Source: Anopheles merus (lineage: Eukaryota > Arthropoda > Insecta > Diptera > Culicidae). Taken from it: a DNA stretch of 64,000 nt. Position 1 is the stretch's first letter; every line of letters begins with the position of its first letter. Location of the stretch: positions 11,130,259 to 11,194,258 of the forward strand of contig NC_054085.1 of NCBI RefSeq assembly GCF_017562075.2, in the 5' to 3' direction. Shown in pieces: positions 11,532-23,480 of the stretch. A model generated the notes under the pieces. That model did not search any database and was not told the origin of the DNA. It saw only the letters and a list, made by a program, of their open reading frames with translations. A program made the translations under genes and the position numbers.

Positions 11532-11604
11532 TGTTTCCGCCCGGGTTCGAACCGGGGACCTTCTGCGTGTGAAGCAGACGTGATAACCGCTACACTACGG
11601 AAAC
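11532..11604 (-). tRNA. tRNA-Val (anticodon CAC)
   Basis: A 73-nt intronless tRNA on the minus strand that would decode GUG valine codons in cytosolic translation. The acceptor stem GTTTCCG pairs perfectly with CGGAAAC and the discriminator base is A. The D-arm holds the A box TAGTGTAGCGG, an exact match to TRGYNNARNGG. The anticodon stem TCTGC/GCAGA closes the loop TTCACAC, giving anticodon CAC. The T-arm holds the B box GGTTCGAACCC. Both boxes form the internal Pol III promoter. All stems are intact and a T5 terminator follows, so the gene looks functional rather than a pseudogene or SINE head. It stands alone, with no other tRNA in the window. A 95-codon minus-strand open frame across it is incidental. 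Confidence 0.96.
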
Positions 11605-12760
11605 CGATGTGGGAAGCGGTGCTATAAACGCACCACATTGACAGAATAATCTCCATGCGTTGCTTCTATCAGCGATCAAAGACGAAAGTATTAGACGATG
11701 AATCTTACCGCGCATACACACTCACACAAACACACTCAACAAAGTGCTATCAAAAACGAAACGAAATTCCTACGCGCTAACCAGCGCTAAATGCTATCTG
11801 CTGACACAAACAAAAGAAATCAAAAACACTCACACGCCTCTGTCGGAACCAATACCCCACCTACCCAGTCGCTACTCTCCTCTGATCTAATGGGGAACGG
11901 GAGAGACGAGGCTCAACCCATCTTGCCACCAGTGTCGGTGACATTTTCCGACCCTTCTTCGAGCAGCAGCAGCCCGTGTGAGATCTCGCAAGGTGCAGAT
12001 GAATTCGACACTCGAAACGCCAGTGACGAAGGCACACAAGACGAGCAGAGAACGATTAGAGGGAGTGCACGGACTTGTGTGTGTGTATGTGTGTTGCATT
12101 TTAGGGAAACTTTTTCATGCAAACGAAGAGGGCGGTATAATTTCCCATCACCGTCATCAGCAGCCACGCTGCTGTCCGTGATGCTGGCCAGACATCACGC
12201 CAGCAGCATTCACCGTCTCCGGGCACAGGGAAGGGCGTTGGGGAAAAAGTTCGCCTTAGCACCAAGCAACAGTTTTCTGCAGACGGCGTGCCCTTAACCC
12301 TCGTCGTTTTATGGGGGGAGGGTGGTTGGCAGACACTGCAAGACATTCTGCAATCTGCAATCTACCTTTTTCGCCGAGCGGTCGCTGGGATAGAGAAGGA
12401 TTACTGGTTCACCCTCATAATGTGGCACACCAGAGTGCCGAAAAACGAAAGGGAAAAACTATGTTAACAAAACGGAAAGGAGAAGCACGATGGAAAACAA
12501 ATCACAACCATCGGCCTTCGCGGGACCATTCCGTGCGGGACCGGCATGTTTTGGAATGCCAGCGCGTCAGCATCTGTACACACGCTCGGTTTCCCCGGGT
12601 TTTGTTTGAAATCGTTTTGCTTCAACTCTCAACCCCTGGAAGACACTTGTTTTTACCCGTATTTCATCACGCCGTTTTTTTTCGAAAACGAAACCCCGTA
12701 CAACGTTTCAAGGTAAGCAGCGGATCAGCATCCTTCAAGGAAGATAGATTTTAGTTCACG
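11605..12760. other. GC-richer noncoding block beside the tRNA
   Basis: Contains CA-rich stretches at about 11715-11740 and a GT tract at about 12076-12093. No transposon or coding frame is supported, though a 168-codon plus frame (11791-12297) crosses the GT tract. Confidence 0.5.
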
Positions 12761-13790
12761 TATTTTCTACATGTCAGTTTAAAGGTAAGATAGTATACAG
12801 AGTACAAGGTTTTAATCACACAAACGACACTATATTTGAGCAGATGGTTTTTGGGAAGAAACTGCGTCAGCACAACCTGTCCGCTAGTGGCAGCTGCTTC
12901 AATACCACGTGCGGTATTGCCGGTGTTGTGAGTTTTACTAAATGGCAATTGGTTGGGTAGCTTTTTGTTTAACATTGCTGGTATTCTTCACTTCCTTGTA
13001 GGCGAAGTTTCTATTAACTGCAATATAATTTTGAAAATTTAAACAGAAAATTAAAACGTAATTATGACATTTTTTATACCTTTAAATTAACAAACTTCTT
13101 TGTAATAAAAAAAACTAAACGTTTGTAATTGTCATTTTTTTACATCCTTACAGAAAACATAAAGTTTTGATTTCTAAAACAATCGAAACATATCGTCAAT
13201 GTTTGACGAATAACAAATTTTACTATTAGGTTCTTAAAAAGAAGATAAAAGAGCGTTAAACTACAAAAACATGAAAATGAAGAAATGAAGAAAGTAACAT
13301 AGGGATCAAACATGTAAAATATGAAACAATTTATTAATTATTACACAAAACACAAAAAATGAACATGAAACAAAAATATCTTCCAAACATCCAAGAAATA
13401 AATGAATAATAAAGAAATAAATAATAAATAAAAATTTTCAAAAAATGTAAAAATAATTTGTAATGTAACAAAATAACAGCAAACTAAACAAAAATATTGA
13501 AGCTCAAATGTCACTTTGTCATTCGTTGGCTTTTATACAAAATTTTTATTAAATCCTTTTTGAATATTGTTAATTATGTTTTTCTGCCTTACTTTAAACA
13601 AAATATTTGTGTTTTAATGACAGAAAAATACGTTCAATCACTATAATAATAAGAAAGTAAATTTTATTATTTTTTGTTTGTTTGTTGCAAAAACCGCTTT
13701 GTTCTTTTCGTCATTTTCATACTAAAGATAAATATAAATATAAATCTTTTTAACGTACACGTTCACTTCCATCAATCCATTGTTGTTGAA
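12761..13790. other. AT-rich linker
   Basis: Low complexity, with AAATAAA words around 13380-13440 and TTTGTTTG near 13675. No feature recognised. Confidence 0.45.
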
Positions 13791-14830
13791 AAAAAAATGG
13801 CTCAACAAAAGTTCTTCTAAAGAAGGTTAAAACCACCTATCAGCCCCATCGTGCACACTCAGCACACAAATACCCAACCGACCAGATACAAGCGGGCTGC
13901 CTGCGACATCTCGATAAGAAAGAAACGCCACTCTACTCCCCATTTCCACTGCGCACGTGTGTACGTGTGTGTTTCCTAACCGTTTGCACTAACGCCACCG
14001 CGCCTGCAGGTGGGCAGCTGCCGGCCGTGCCGATAATGTATTTCATCTCCGAGCACTAAACCATCCCCGGGCAATGGCCAGGCGTCCACCACCGACTAAA
14101 TCCCAATCACTGGCATACCACCGACGCCACCACCATCATCGCCAGTGCTACACAATCCGTTCCGAAAACAAACGACAACAAACCGCCATCACAAACACTT
14201 GCGTTCTCGTAATGGTCCCACCCGACAGCATTGCCTCAGCACGCTCTGTCCCACTCGGAAAGCGTCCCGCCAGTTCCACATGTGCGTCTAAGATTTTAAT
14301 GGATTGACGACAACCGAAAGGGACAGAGTGGCCTTTCCTCCACTATTAATCCTTGTGTCTGTGTGTGGGAGCGGGAGTAGAAATAGGGTGAAGCGGGTGT
14401 GTTTCATGGTGTTTCACCCACATCTTCCTTGGACAAGGCGATGGTGTGCAGTGATGCACAGCAGGCGGGTGTGTGCGGGCAAAAGAGGACGCAAACTTTA
14501 ATGCAACATACTGCCACTTCACCATGTGCTGGAACAACACACGCATCAGAGCCAAGTTGCAGCAGCACCCAAGTGTGTGTGTGTGTGCTGTAGAGGGGTG
14601 GGTTGATATGGTGGTGTATTCCCTCCTTTTTTATTTCAACAGCCTTCTTTCTTCGTTGTCGCTCAAACTCGCACATGTTTGGCTTGCCATTCACCAGGGG
14701 TGAGTGAGCGGGAGGAAGGTTTACCTGCTGCCAGTTGCAAAACCCCGGGAGAGGATGCATTTACCATGCAGACCACCGGGGCAGACTGGGGCGGCCCACT
14801 GTGGCTGCAAGTGTTTCTAATCTTTCTACA
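13791..14830. other. GC-richer noncoding block
   Basis: Holds (GT)8 at 14573-14588. CACCACCATCATC-like words occur near 14130. Nothing else is supported. Confidence 0.45.
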
Positions 14831-16050
14831 AAGTGAAGCATAATCATACAGTTAAGCGAGTAGCTGGTAGAGCTGTTTATGAAATAGACAGTACAGCGTC
14901 TATGTAGGTTTATAAATTGAAACCAAAATGATTATCACTCTCCTCACAAGACTAAACTTTAAACATGCATGAATAAGGCATTATAGTAACTTCGTGGATA
15001 CGATTTCAACAGAAAAAAGAAGCAGAAAGCTTCTGAAGGATGAGTTTGCTTTAATCTCACAGCTCTGGTTAACAGTTTGATTTCAGTGTAAATTTCTGAC
15101 AAAGATCTTAAGCTTTCCAGAGTTTAGATAACTAGTTCAACATACTATTTTAATCACAACTCAACGAATTTAACGAAGGATACTTTCAAGCAAAATCAAG
15201 AAATTAAAATTACAAAGATTTAACGAGTTAGAGCAGAGGCTTACGGTATTTAAATGGCTACAGAAAGTCTTTAAAGTTTTTTAATCGTATATACAGTTTT
15301 CCACAATGCCTAACTCAATAATGGAAAATCCCAAATGACTTTCACGACAGAGCTCTTGGAGTTCAGAACTATGGACAGGTGTATCCATCATCAGCTCAGG
15401 GAATTATGTAGCTCTCAGAATCAGAGCACTCATTCCTGCTTGATTCTTTGTAGCCTACATACATCGTAGAGATGAAGCTTAGATCATCTAGAAATTGAAT
15501 TCCTCGGAATGTCTATATCTTTTTACATAAAAATTTCCTCAATAATGGACTCTTAAGGATAATAAGTAAAGATAAATAAGTTTTTCAATCAATACAACTT
15601 TAAAGGCCGATTTTTCTTGAAAATGTGTGAGATTTGTATGTTATTGTTTCGCATTACCTGTTGCACACTTTGATTTAGAGATAGTGTCAAAATTTGTACT
15701 GCAAAGGCTTTAATTCTTAGTGGGAACTCAATGGTTGTTCCATGCAACTTCATTTCGCAAATACAATTCTATTGTTTCAAGAACTCATTACAATATTGGC
15801 TTGACTGGACCTTGAAGATGTATCATTGCAGCATCCTTATTGCGATTTGAATGATACTATGTGAGAACGAAGTTGTCAAGAATCAATTCTAAATCAAGAA
15901 ATTTGTACTTCCATAAACACTTGCTTATGGGGTCATATTTATAAAAAAATAATACTGAACGTTTGAGAACACTGCTTGAAATCAACCAACTCCTCTGTAG
16001 AGTCCTCTGACAGCCCAAGTAGCCCAAGTATGACACTGTATGATGTAACC
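14831..16050. other. AT-richer block, possibly decayed repeat
   Basis: A mixed-composition stretch without microsatellites and with many short stop-filled frames. Its texture, like that of 25.5-26.6 kb, suggests old decayed transposon DNA, but no ends or motifs allow a call. Confidence 0.35.
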
Positions 16051-17130
16051 AGTGCTCTCGTTCAATGTCTTGTACAAAGTGTCCACACACTCTCCCAGTG
16101 ACCGTCCCGGAACAGGTCTCTCACACTCTTCTGTTCTTCCATCTGTTCGCTTCTCAATCATGTTTACGAAGGACCGGTAACAAGATCGCCATTTTTTACA
16201 CATGCTCACCCATCCCCAAACCATCCCCCTTCAGTAGACATTTCCAACAACAACAAACAAAAAAAACGGAAAGGATTCTGATGGAAAAATTGTAATAAGA
16301 CACTGTGCAGAGGATGGAGGATGATGGGATAGAAACAGGACCCGGCAGAGGATGGGCCCATGGTACCATGTCGGTTAAATTGTGCCTCCGAGCCGAGCCA
16401 TCCCGCCATAAAACATGTTGCTCCATTCGCAGCCCCCGCAGCGGAATGGACACAGTAAAGATTCGGAGGACAGTTTGGACCGTAGAGGAAGGGAAGGAGT
16501 TAGCGAGGAAGGAAGGAAGGGTACAAAAACATGGCGCCCGGGCTAGTACGGCCGCACCATGCGGTCCTGCAGTGATAAAGGAAATAATGTTTGTCTTCCT
16601 TCTGACACCATATGATTAAAATACCTAAATAAACATATTTGAAGCGGGTGACACATATGACCATATGCTGCACACCCTCTCATCTTTGCGTATGTGCTCC
16701 CCACATCAATGCTGTCTCCCTGCCAATGTTGGGCGGGCTGGGTGGTGGCAAAACCTGTCCCCCTGCTGTTTCAATCGCACCGGCAAGCATTTAACTGCGA
16801 GAGCAAAATCGCGCAGCTGCTGCTGTTGCTGCTGCTGCCGCTGCTGACGAAGCGAAAGTGGCCATCTTTGATGAACGGTGGTAACGCAAGGATGGGGGGG
16901 GGGAAGCAGGGGCGGGGAAAATGTTTTCCCTTTTTCCAGCACTTCATCCATCCTGCAGGCGAAAAGGGGAAGAGGAGAATTTGGGGAACAAGATCGCATT
17001 TGTGGCGCGCGATTTTCAATCTGTCAGTTACTTATCGGCAGCCATATGGCGTGTTTCACGTACCGGCTAGTGCAACTTTTGTATCCGTAGAAGTAGTCCC
17101 GGGAAAAATACTTCTTTTTCAACGCAAAAT
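16051..17130. other. GC-richer noncoding block with CTG repeat
   Basis: The CTG repeat is listed separately. A GGAA-rich tract lies at 16490-16520 and a short G run near 16893. No gene recognised. Confidence 0.45.
16815..16846. repeat. Imperfect CTG/CAG trinucleotide repeat
   Basis: About ten CTG units with TTG and CCG interruptions. Read on the minus strand it gives a poly-Gln-like frame, but the surrounding frame is not protein-like. Confidence 0.85.
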
Positions 17131-18617
17131 GTACTAAAAATGTACTAAAAACCATATAAATGTAGTAAAAATAACCTATTGATTTCAATACATCTTTTCA
17201 GCTAATCAATTAAGAACAATAACTTTACCTTTCAAATAGGTCCATCTCAAAATCAAAACAACCATTTCTGGACAACATCACCACTCCTAACGCACTACAG
17301 GCACATATCGTCCACACCTCTTTAAGCCGCCTGACGTAATAATGGTGCGTAAATAGTTGTGTGGCGAGTGTGAAGAATTGCAAAGGCCAAAAATAAGCAT
17401 CGCAAGAAGCAAATTATCGGCGGTTCTCTTCCCCCTGAATGAATGAACTCTCATCCATACAAATGTTTGGATTGTTGATTTCTCATCAGCACCATAAAAC
17501 AATGCGTACCGAAAGCAACAAACCCCACGGGCGGCAAACCAAACCAAAGCGCGTTTGTGAAGAATGCAACTGTTTCTTATCTCATTCGTTTTTCTGTTTT
17601 CCATCTCGGGACGCGGGTTAAATATCTTTTCGAGTACGGCTTTTAAGACTTTGCCGCTCCGAACGATCGTCCTGCCCACCGTGTAGTAGTTGTGTAGTTT
17701 TTGGCTCACCCAAACACTCCCGTTCTCGTTCTTTTTTTTCGGAGGAGGTCTGCAGTTTTTCAAAAAGCACGATTGCAAAACGATATGCCGTTTGCCATTG
17801 GTGTTTGCTCTTGAGCACAGCCCGGAGGGAAACGATGTAGTTAAGCGAAAATGGACCTGTGTGAGAGAGAGCTGTGAGAGAAAAAGAGAAGAAGCCTGCC
17901 AGACTGTGTAAGATTCAACAGATGATTTTCTGTAAGTGGATGCTCGAGTGGCTGGGAAACCGCGTTCGGTTTCGGTGTGGGAAACACGAACGCTCTAATG
18001 CTGAACTGCATCGAAAAGCGGTTATATAGATTGAAGCGATACATCTTTTAACCATGAGTTCCATCACATTTCACCGCTTCGGGTTAAACGTACAAACCGA
18101 GGGAATTCCGTTTAGGATAAGAGATCGAAACGCCAAAAAAAAGGGGGAAGGACCATAACATAAAAGTGTGTTTGCATAGAGGCGAAAACGAATTGACATG
18201 CGTGTGCTTTCACACGCGGTGCGATAAGCATAGTTTGTTTGCTGGGTGAGATTGGAAAACTTAACTGGTGCTTGGTGCTGTGGTGAGATATTGCAACAAA
18301 ACCAAATAAAAATGAATAGAAAAACCATATAAAATGGGATTTTTTGTAGTGTGTTTCACTCCACGGATTAACGCCGTTCTAACAGATTATGCTACATATG
18401 AAAGATCACAAAAACAATAATTTCATTGCACAAACATGACCGTTTATAGCCCGTTGGGTTAACTGGTAGATTAACTCTATTGAATCAGCTGCAGCTTATT
18501 TTATTCTGTATAGGTTTTATTTAAAACTAAACATATGTTTATAAATGTTAAATAAACGTTATAAACGTTTGACATTCAGTATCCCCTTTTTACCCTTTAC
18601 TTTATTTTCCTCTTTAT
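17131..18617. other. Mixed noncoding block
   Basis: A short AT-rich piece (17131-17290), a GC-richer piece (to about 18320), then AT-rich DNA running up to the SINE. No feature is supported. A 163-codon minus frame (17287-17778) has no recognisable domain. Confidence 0.45.
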
Positions 18618-18827
18618 CTTCTTCTTCTTGTTTGGCTCAACAACCGATGCCGGTCAAGGCCTGCCGCCAACCCACTTGTGGGGTTGGCTTTCAGTGACTT
18701 ATTGATTTCCCCCCATAGCAGGATAGTCAGTCCTACGTATGACGGCACGGTCTATTTGGGGCTTGAACCCATCATGACGGCCATGTTGTTAAGTCGTACA
18801 AGTTGACGACTGTACCATGAGACCGGC
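18618..18827 (-). mobile_element. tRNA-derived SINE, SINE200-like (copy 2)
   Basis: Same family and orientation as the copy at 2384-2600. On the minus strand the head contains TGGTACAGTCGTCAACTTG, the B-box region GGGTTCAAGCCC (here after a small ATGATGG expansion), and a body ending in AAGAAGAAG. It is flanked by CTTTAT at 18612-18617 and at 18828-18833, a likely short target duplication. The copy is nearly full length. The extra bases before the B box would widen A/B box spacing slightly. Confidence 0.78.
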
Positions 18828-19380
18828 CTTTATAATGCAGGTTTATCAAACAGTATTTTGATAATCCTTTGCTCTAAACAGTGATGTTTTACTTTTTCAG
18901 TAATAATTGTACTATTCATCAGATATCCATCAAAGGAAATATATTTTCTGTGCTAAACTACCACATGAGCCAGATTATCTCAGTCTCACAGAAAAACTAA
19001 ATTGATGAATTTGATCACACATGAGGTTTAGGATAGGAATTCGATCGTGATTAAGGATATGACGTTTGGAAAGAAATTGTTTTGCAAAAAACTACAACTT
19101 TATTCAAATGAAACCATCTTTGCAGATGAAACTCGATAGAAAAAACACCGGTTCAAATTATAGTTTAATGTAGTTTCATTCTTCATTTATCATAATTTTC
19201 AATGTCTATAACTATTTTTGTCTTTTCACGTTCTTGTATTTTATTTTCCTGGATCTGAATTTGTAAAACTACACAGTATAGAATTTGTAAACCTATTATT
19301 GGTAAAACTACTACAGCATAGATACAGCAGTAGGATAATAGGTTCTACTCAAGCATTTGTAGAAAAAACATAGTGTACAG
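18828..19380. other. AT-rich linker before the nested hAT element
   Basis: No gene or repeat boundary recognised. It ends with the 8-bp target duplication CAAATGTC (19381-19388). Confidence 0.45.
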
Positions 19381-19687
19381 CAAATGTCTAGAGATGGGTT
19401 TTACGAATCTTTCGTTGAGATTCATTCATATGAATCTTCAGCAATGCGTGATTCGAATCTTGAATCGAATCTTCAATGATTGGTGAATCTACAAGAATTC
19501 AAGAATCTCCAAAAAATCATAAATACCCAAGAATTCATGAATCTCCACAGATTTATAAATCTCGCAGGATTCATGAATCTTTAAAGATTTATGATTCCTT
19601 TTAGATTCATAGATCTCCAGGGAACACAGTTTTTCACAAACTTTGCATGAATCTTTCGACATGTATGATTTTCAAAATATTGAATTT

Positions 19688-19876
19688 GCGCGATAGCATT
19701 GTACAATGGTCAACGGGCGAGTTAACTTAACATTATGCCCGTCGTGGGTTCGAGTCTCGCATTGGGCCCTCACCTCTTTGCAAAACAAACTATCCGGCTG
19801 GGTGGTACTTGCCAATAAGTCTCGAAAGCCTGTATTGGTTGGCATGCTGGCGAGGTTGTTACGCCACGAAGAAGAA
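19688..19876 (+). mobile_element. tRNA-derived SINE, second subtype (nested copy)
   Basis: Plus orientation. The head carries GTACAATGGTCAACGGG and a B box, GGTTCGAGTCTC. A core, AAGTCTCGAAAGCCTGTAT, follows, and the end reads GTTACGCCACGAAGAAGAA. Core and end match the minus-strand SINE at 59952-60126, while the head is also alignable to the SINE200-like copies. The 5' boundary is approximate and no clean target duplication was found, partly because a MITE inserted directly at the (GAA)n tail. It lies inside the palindromic hAT body and is therefore younger than that element. Confidence 0.65.
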
Positions 19877-19878
19877 TA

Positions 19879-20126
19879 CCGGGTTTTCCAGGGCTTCTCA
19901 TAGTTGTGGGAGACTACCTAGATTCTTTCTTACGAGAAATTAACTTCATACGATGGAAATTGGACTCTATGGCACTCTTTTATGGCAGACAGACTCCTTC
20001 GAAATACCTATTGGATTTGTCCAACAAGGATGCTACGGAGTTCCTTTCCCATTACTTTGATTTCATTTCTCGTAAGCAGGAGTCAATAAAGTGTCGCACA
20101 GCTATGGGAACTCCTGGAAAACCCTG
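19879..20126. mobile_element. MITE, 248 bp, TA-flanked, with ~70-bp imperfect inverted repeats
   Basis: The left end is CCGGGTTTTCCAGGGCTTCT and the reverse complement of the right end is CAGGGTTTTCCAGGAGTTCC. Similarity continues through CATAGYTGTG and on to TTACGAGAAAT, giving inverted repeats of roughly 70 bp. TA lies on both sides (19877-19878 and 20127-20128). It inserted at the tail of the nested SINE, making it the youngest layer of the three. The interior is short and noncoding. A TA-type (Tc1/mariner-like) MITE is the simplest reading; a different superfamily is possible because only 2 bp of duplication can be argued. Confidence 0.65.
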
Positions 20127-20334
20127 TAATACGAAGCTCAAGCTCTATGAATCTTGGGAGATTCATGAGTCTCTAGAGATTCGTGAATCTTTTGCAATAC
20201 ATGAATCTTTTGAGATTCATGAATCTTTCGAGAATCATAAATCTTGCACACCGAGATTCAGATTCATAGAATCATTGCAAAGATTCACTAGGATTCATGA
20301 ATCTGAATCAGATGTACCCAACACTGCAAATGTC

Positions 20335-20540
20335 AAAGCTTTGAATCTTGCGTTTATTGGGATATTTAAATTTTCACTACAAATGATTTGATATATTGTT
20401 TTATTTTTGATATTCCAAGCATTTTTAATTATTTAATTAAGTTTTTCTCACAAAAGAATGCCTTTGCATGATGGAGTCCTGCAATACCTACATCCGTAAT
20501 ATTTTCTAATTTTACTTCTTTAAATTGTTTCATTGAGTAC
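20335..20540. other. AT-rich linker
   Basis: Nothing recognised beyond the 3' copy of CAAATGTC at its left edge. Confidence 0.4.
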
Positions 20541-22930
20541 CAATCTTCCACAGTGACCCACAACACCTCACATTTAGCACTCCTTGTATTATTCCCGGCC
20601 AGTCCCTTGCAGGTGGGAGGATGAAATTAATTACTTTTCACTCTCGGCCTTTTCGGAAAGGTATCGTAGCCACCTAAAAATCCCCTCAATGTCCCGTCCA
20701 CCCAGCAGCTGCAGAAACACAACGAAGCACACGAATCAATGCACACAAACACACAACATCCCAAATGCCTGCAGCCACACATCGCCCTGCAGCCACACAA
20801 CAGCCAGAAAGTGCAGAACCTTTCCTTATGCACTGGTAAGAGCATAACAAACAGGATCTCTGCCCAACGCAAACATAAAGTTCGCGAAAAACGGAACCAA
20901 ACCGAAAGGAGAAGGAAAAATCGCTCCAAAACGCACCACCGAAGCTGGATTCGAATGCAGTGCGTGTGCAAGAGAAGAGGAATTAGTGAAGGATCTTCCA
21001 ATGGGAATGTGGAGCGCGCGCGCATTCTAAAGTGTATTTCCACTTCTACGCTGACTGCCGCCGGTGTGCCCGGCATGCTGCAGCACAAACAAAGGAATGT
21101 CGATGAGTAGGGAGAGAGAGAGAGACCAGAGGGTAGAAAAAATACGACACACACAAACACACAGCAAGCAAGGACGCAACGGAAGGGAACGGTGGTGGAA
21201 ATGATGGCACAGACGGTTGGAAAAGCGCGTTGAAATTAGATTAAAAACCAAATGTTACGTCTGTTTGTGACATGTTTTTATAATTCCATCTTTTTGCTCC
21301 TTCCTCTTCCCCCGCTCCGCACGTCACCGATCCACAGTTTCTTGCACATCCTGGCGGGATTTTCCAGCGTTCAGAGTGTGTTTTTTTTTTCGGTTGCTCC
21401 CCCTTACTCACTGTTTTCTTCTGTCTGTGTGTGTGTTTCTGTGCGCAAACGGTTTCCTTCTGCGGGCGTGCAGCAAATAGTTCGCGTCGCGGCATTTCTT
21501 TTTTTTTTTTTTGAACGCGCGCGATTTTCCTGTGGCCACCCTCGGGTGTCATCCCCATCTCTCACGTGTGTGCAGGGGGGGGGGGGACAAAAAGATTACT
21601 CCCCCTACTCCCACAGACTCTCACCCAAAAAAACATACTCGAATGAAATCAACCGCGGTATTTAACAATCATGTTGGCAGCATGAGGACATTTCAGGCAG
21701 ATTGTGTTTCGTTTCGGTTTTCGCGTATGCGTTTTTATTTAGGTTCAGCTTGTTCGCTGATGTTTTTGATGGGTTCTTTTTTTGCTGTTGGGAAGGCGAA
21801 TCGTACTAAATATGTTTACGTACCCGTCTTCTATGGGTGACACACACACACACACACAGGGGAGAATTTTTCACGATAAACCACCGCACCAGAGCAATGG
21901 CAAATGACAGTTGTTTTCGGTTGCGCGACTACTAAGCACCCGACCCCGCGTGTGTGATACCGGAAGGACACCGGGCACACAATAAAAGCAAGCAAAAAGG
22001 GAAAACCCCCTACGAAAGGATACGTTACCGGTTTGCGAAAGCAATGACAAGAGGACTCGTGTACAGTGTCCCGTTTTCCGCAGGTGTACATAGATTCCGT
22101 ATTTTCTATTTTTCTGGCTCAAAACGGGGATCCCTTTTGCACCCCAAAAATTCCAAAAAAGGGACACCTTACATTTATGATTTTTATGCCACCCACTCGG
22201 TTAACCCACTCACACGCTCCCATGCCCAAATGACAGGACCTACATCCCGAAATGGCTCCCCGGGAACGCACGCAATCGTCCTGGGCTGGTGCTTTTGAAG
22301 CGCGCAAAGGCATCGCGGAATAAAACTTTTTAATTTACGATCAATATTTATGACGAACGCACGTTCCGCGGAGTGAGGGAGTAAAAGAGGCTCCTTGTGT
22401 TTAGGTTTGGTGCATGTGTCCGTTTGTGTTTGTGGCAAAATCAATAGAATCAATCTGTGCCACATAAAACCGTCGATGGAACATAAACGGACACCTTTTT
22501 TCCAGCGAATGTTGTTTTTTTTTACGACAAATGGTTATGTTTCGGACTTTATGTGGTCCCATTAGCTTTGTTCTCTACCTCTCTCTCTCTCTCTATCTCT
22601 TTCTCTCTCTTTTTTGTGTCTTTCCTGGTTAGGGTTGAAATGTGTTCCTTATTTTTACTGATTTTAGGACGTTCCGTTCGGGCAGTGCCATTCGCCACTG
22701 TGTCCGTTCGCCCCGATTCGATTGGAAACAACCGCAAATATTCGATACGTGGTGGTTTTTGGATTCGAATTGCACACGGAAGAAGATACGCGACACGCTG
22801 CTGCGAGTTCGGGTTTTGGCCACCCATTCGGTTTTGGTTGGATTGCGGTGGCGGCACCTGCAGTAAACTGCCGTTCCGGTTCAATAGGAGGATATAGCAG
22901 GATTTTTTGGTTTCTGTTATGAATCAAAAT
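20541..22930. other. GC-richer noncoding block rich in simple repeats
   Basis: Holds an AG run (21111-21124), T14 (21499-21512), G12 (21575-21586), a CA run (21841-21858) and a CT-rich tract (22575-22612). At 22325-22378 CGCGGAA and TTCCGCG face each other around an AT-rich core. Long overlapping frames exist on both strands, but none is protein-like. Confidence 0.5.
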
Positions 22931-23474
22931 CAAAATTAGATACCGTGGCTTCTTTCGTTTTGATAGCTCTCTTCAGCGTCATAGAAAAATTTAACAACAA
23001 AATAAAAAGAAAATACTAATAAAGTTAAAGTAGATCGAGTAAATATATAGGAAAGAATAAATAAATAGTTTTATTACATATATAAAAAACTATGAAGACA
23101 ACATACAAATGAAACTGATGGAATTAAAAATATTTAAACAAAACACATAAAAAGACAATTCAGCTAACTAAATAACTACCCTAGTCATTTTGAGATAGAT
23201 TTCAACTCCAACTGTATAGCGCAAATCTGTTTTTGTCTATTTCTAGCTTTCATATTTTCTTTATTTAACATTAATTTTTTGTTTTGGTTTTTGTTTCTTT
23301 GTACATTTTACATTTTACATCCAAGAAATAGTCGTTTTGCATATCCTTAGGTGTTATTCACATTGACTCTTACATTTTAGAAGCAATCATTTCATTGATT
23401 TTATCATCTTACATATCTTAAGGGTCTTTTTAAATAACTGTAAAAGAGTCCTTGAATGAAACTTCAAGTAGTAT
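22931..23474. other. AT-rich linker
   Basis: No gene or transposon end recognised before the SINE at 23481. Confidence 0.4.
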
Positions 23475-23480
23475 AGTTTT

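Larger units (their letters stand above)
19389..20326. mobile_element. hAT-type non-autonomous element with palindromic body, carrying nested insertions
   Basis: The left terminus reads TAGAGATGGGTTTTACGAATC. The reverse complement of the right terminus reads CAGTGTTGGGTACATCTGATTC. Both fit the YAGNGNTGGG pattern of hAT ends. A perfect 8-bp duplication, CAAATGTC, flanks the element at 19381-19388 and 20327-20334, as expected for hAT. The body (about 19400-19685 and 20140-20315) is almost entirely variants of GATTCATGAATCT, a self-complementary word, in both orientations and irregular spacing. A SINE (about 19688-19876) and a TA-flanked MITE (19879-20126) interrupt it. Without those insertions the element would be about 500 bp. 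There is no transposase frame; the 161-codon plus frame (from 19906) simply reads through the MITE and the palindromic repeat. Confidence 0.82.

Noticed and set aside
11369..11656. 95-codon minus frame
   Set aside because: It is a read-through of the tRNA-Val gene; no protein is expected.
19906..20391. 161-codon plus frame with repeated IHESFE-like peptides
   Set aside because: It starts at a GTG and reads through a MITE and then the GATTCATGAATC repeats, whose spacing happens to stay in frame. Transposon ends explain the sequence better.
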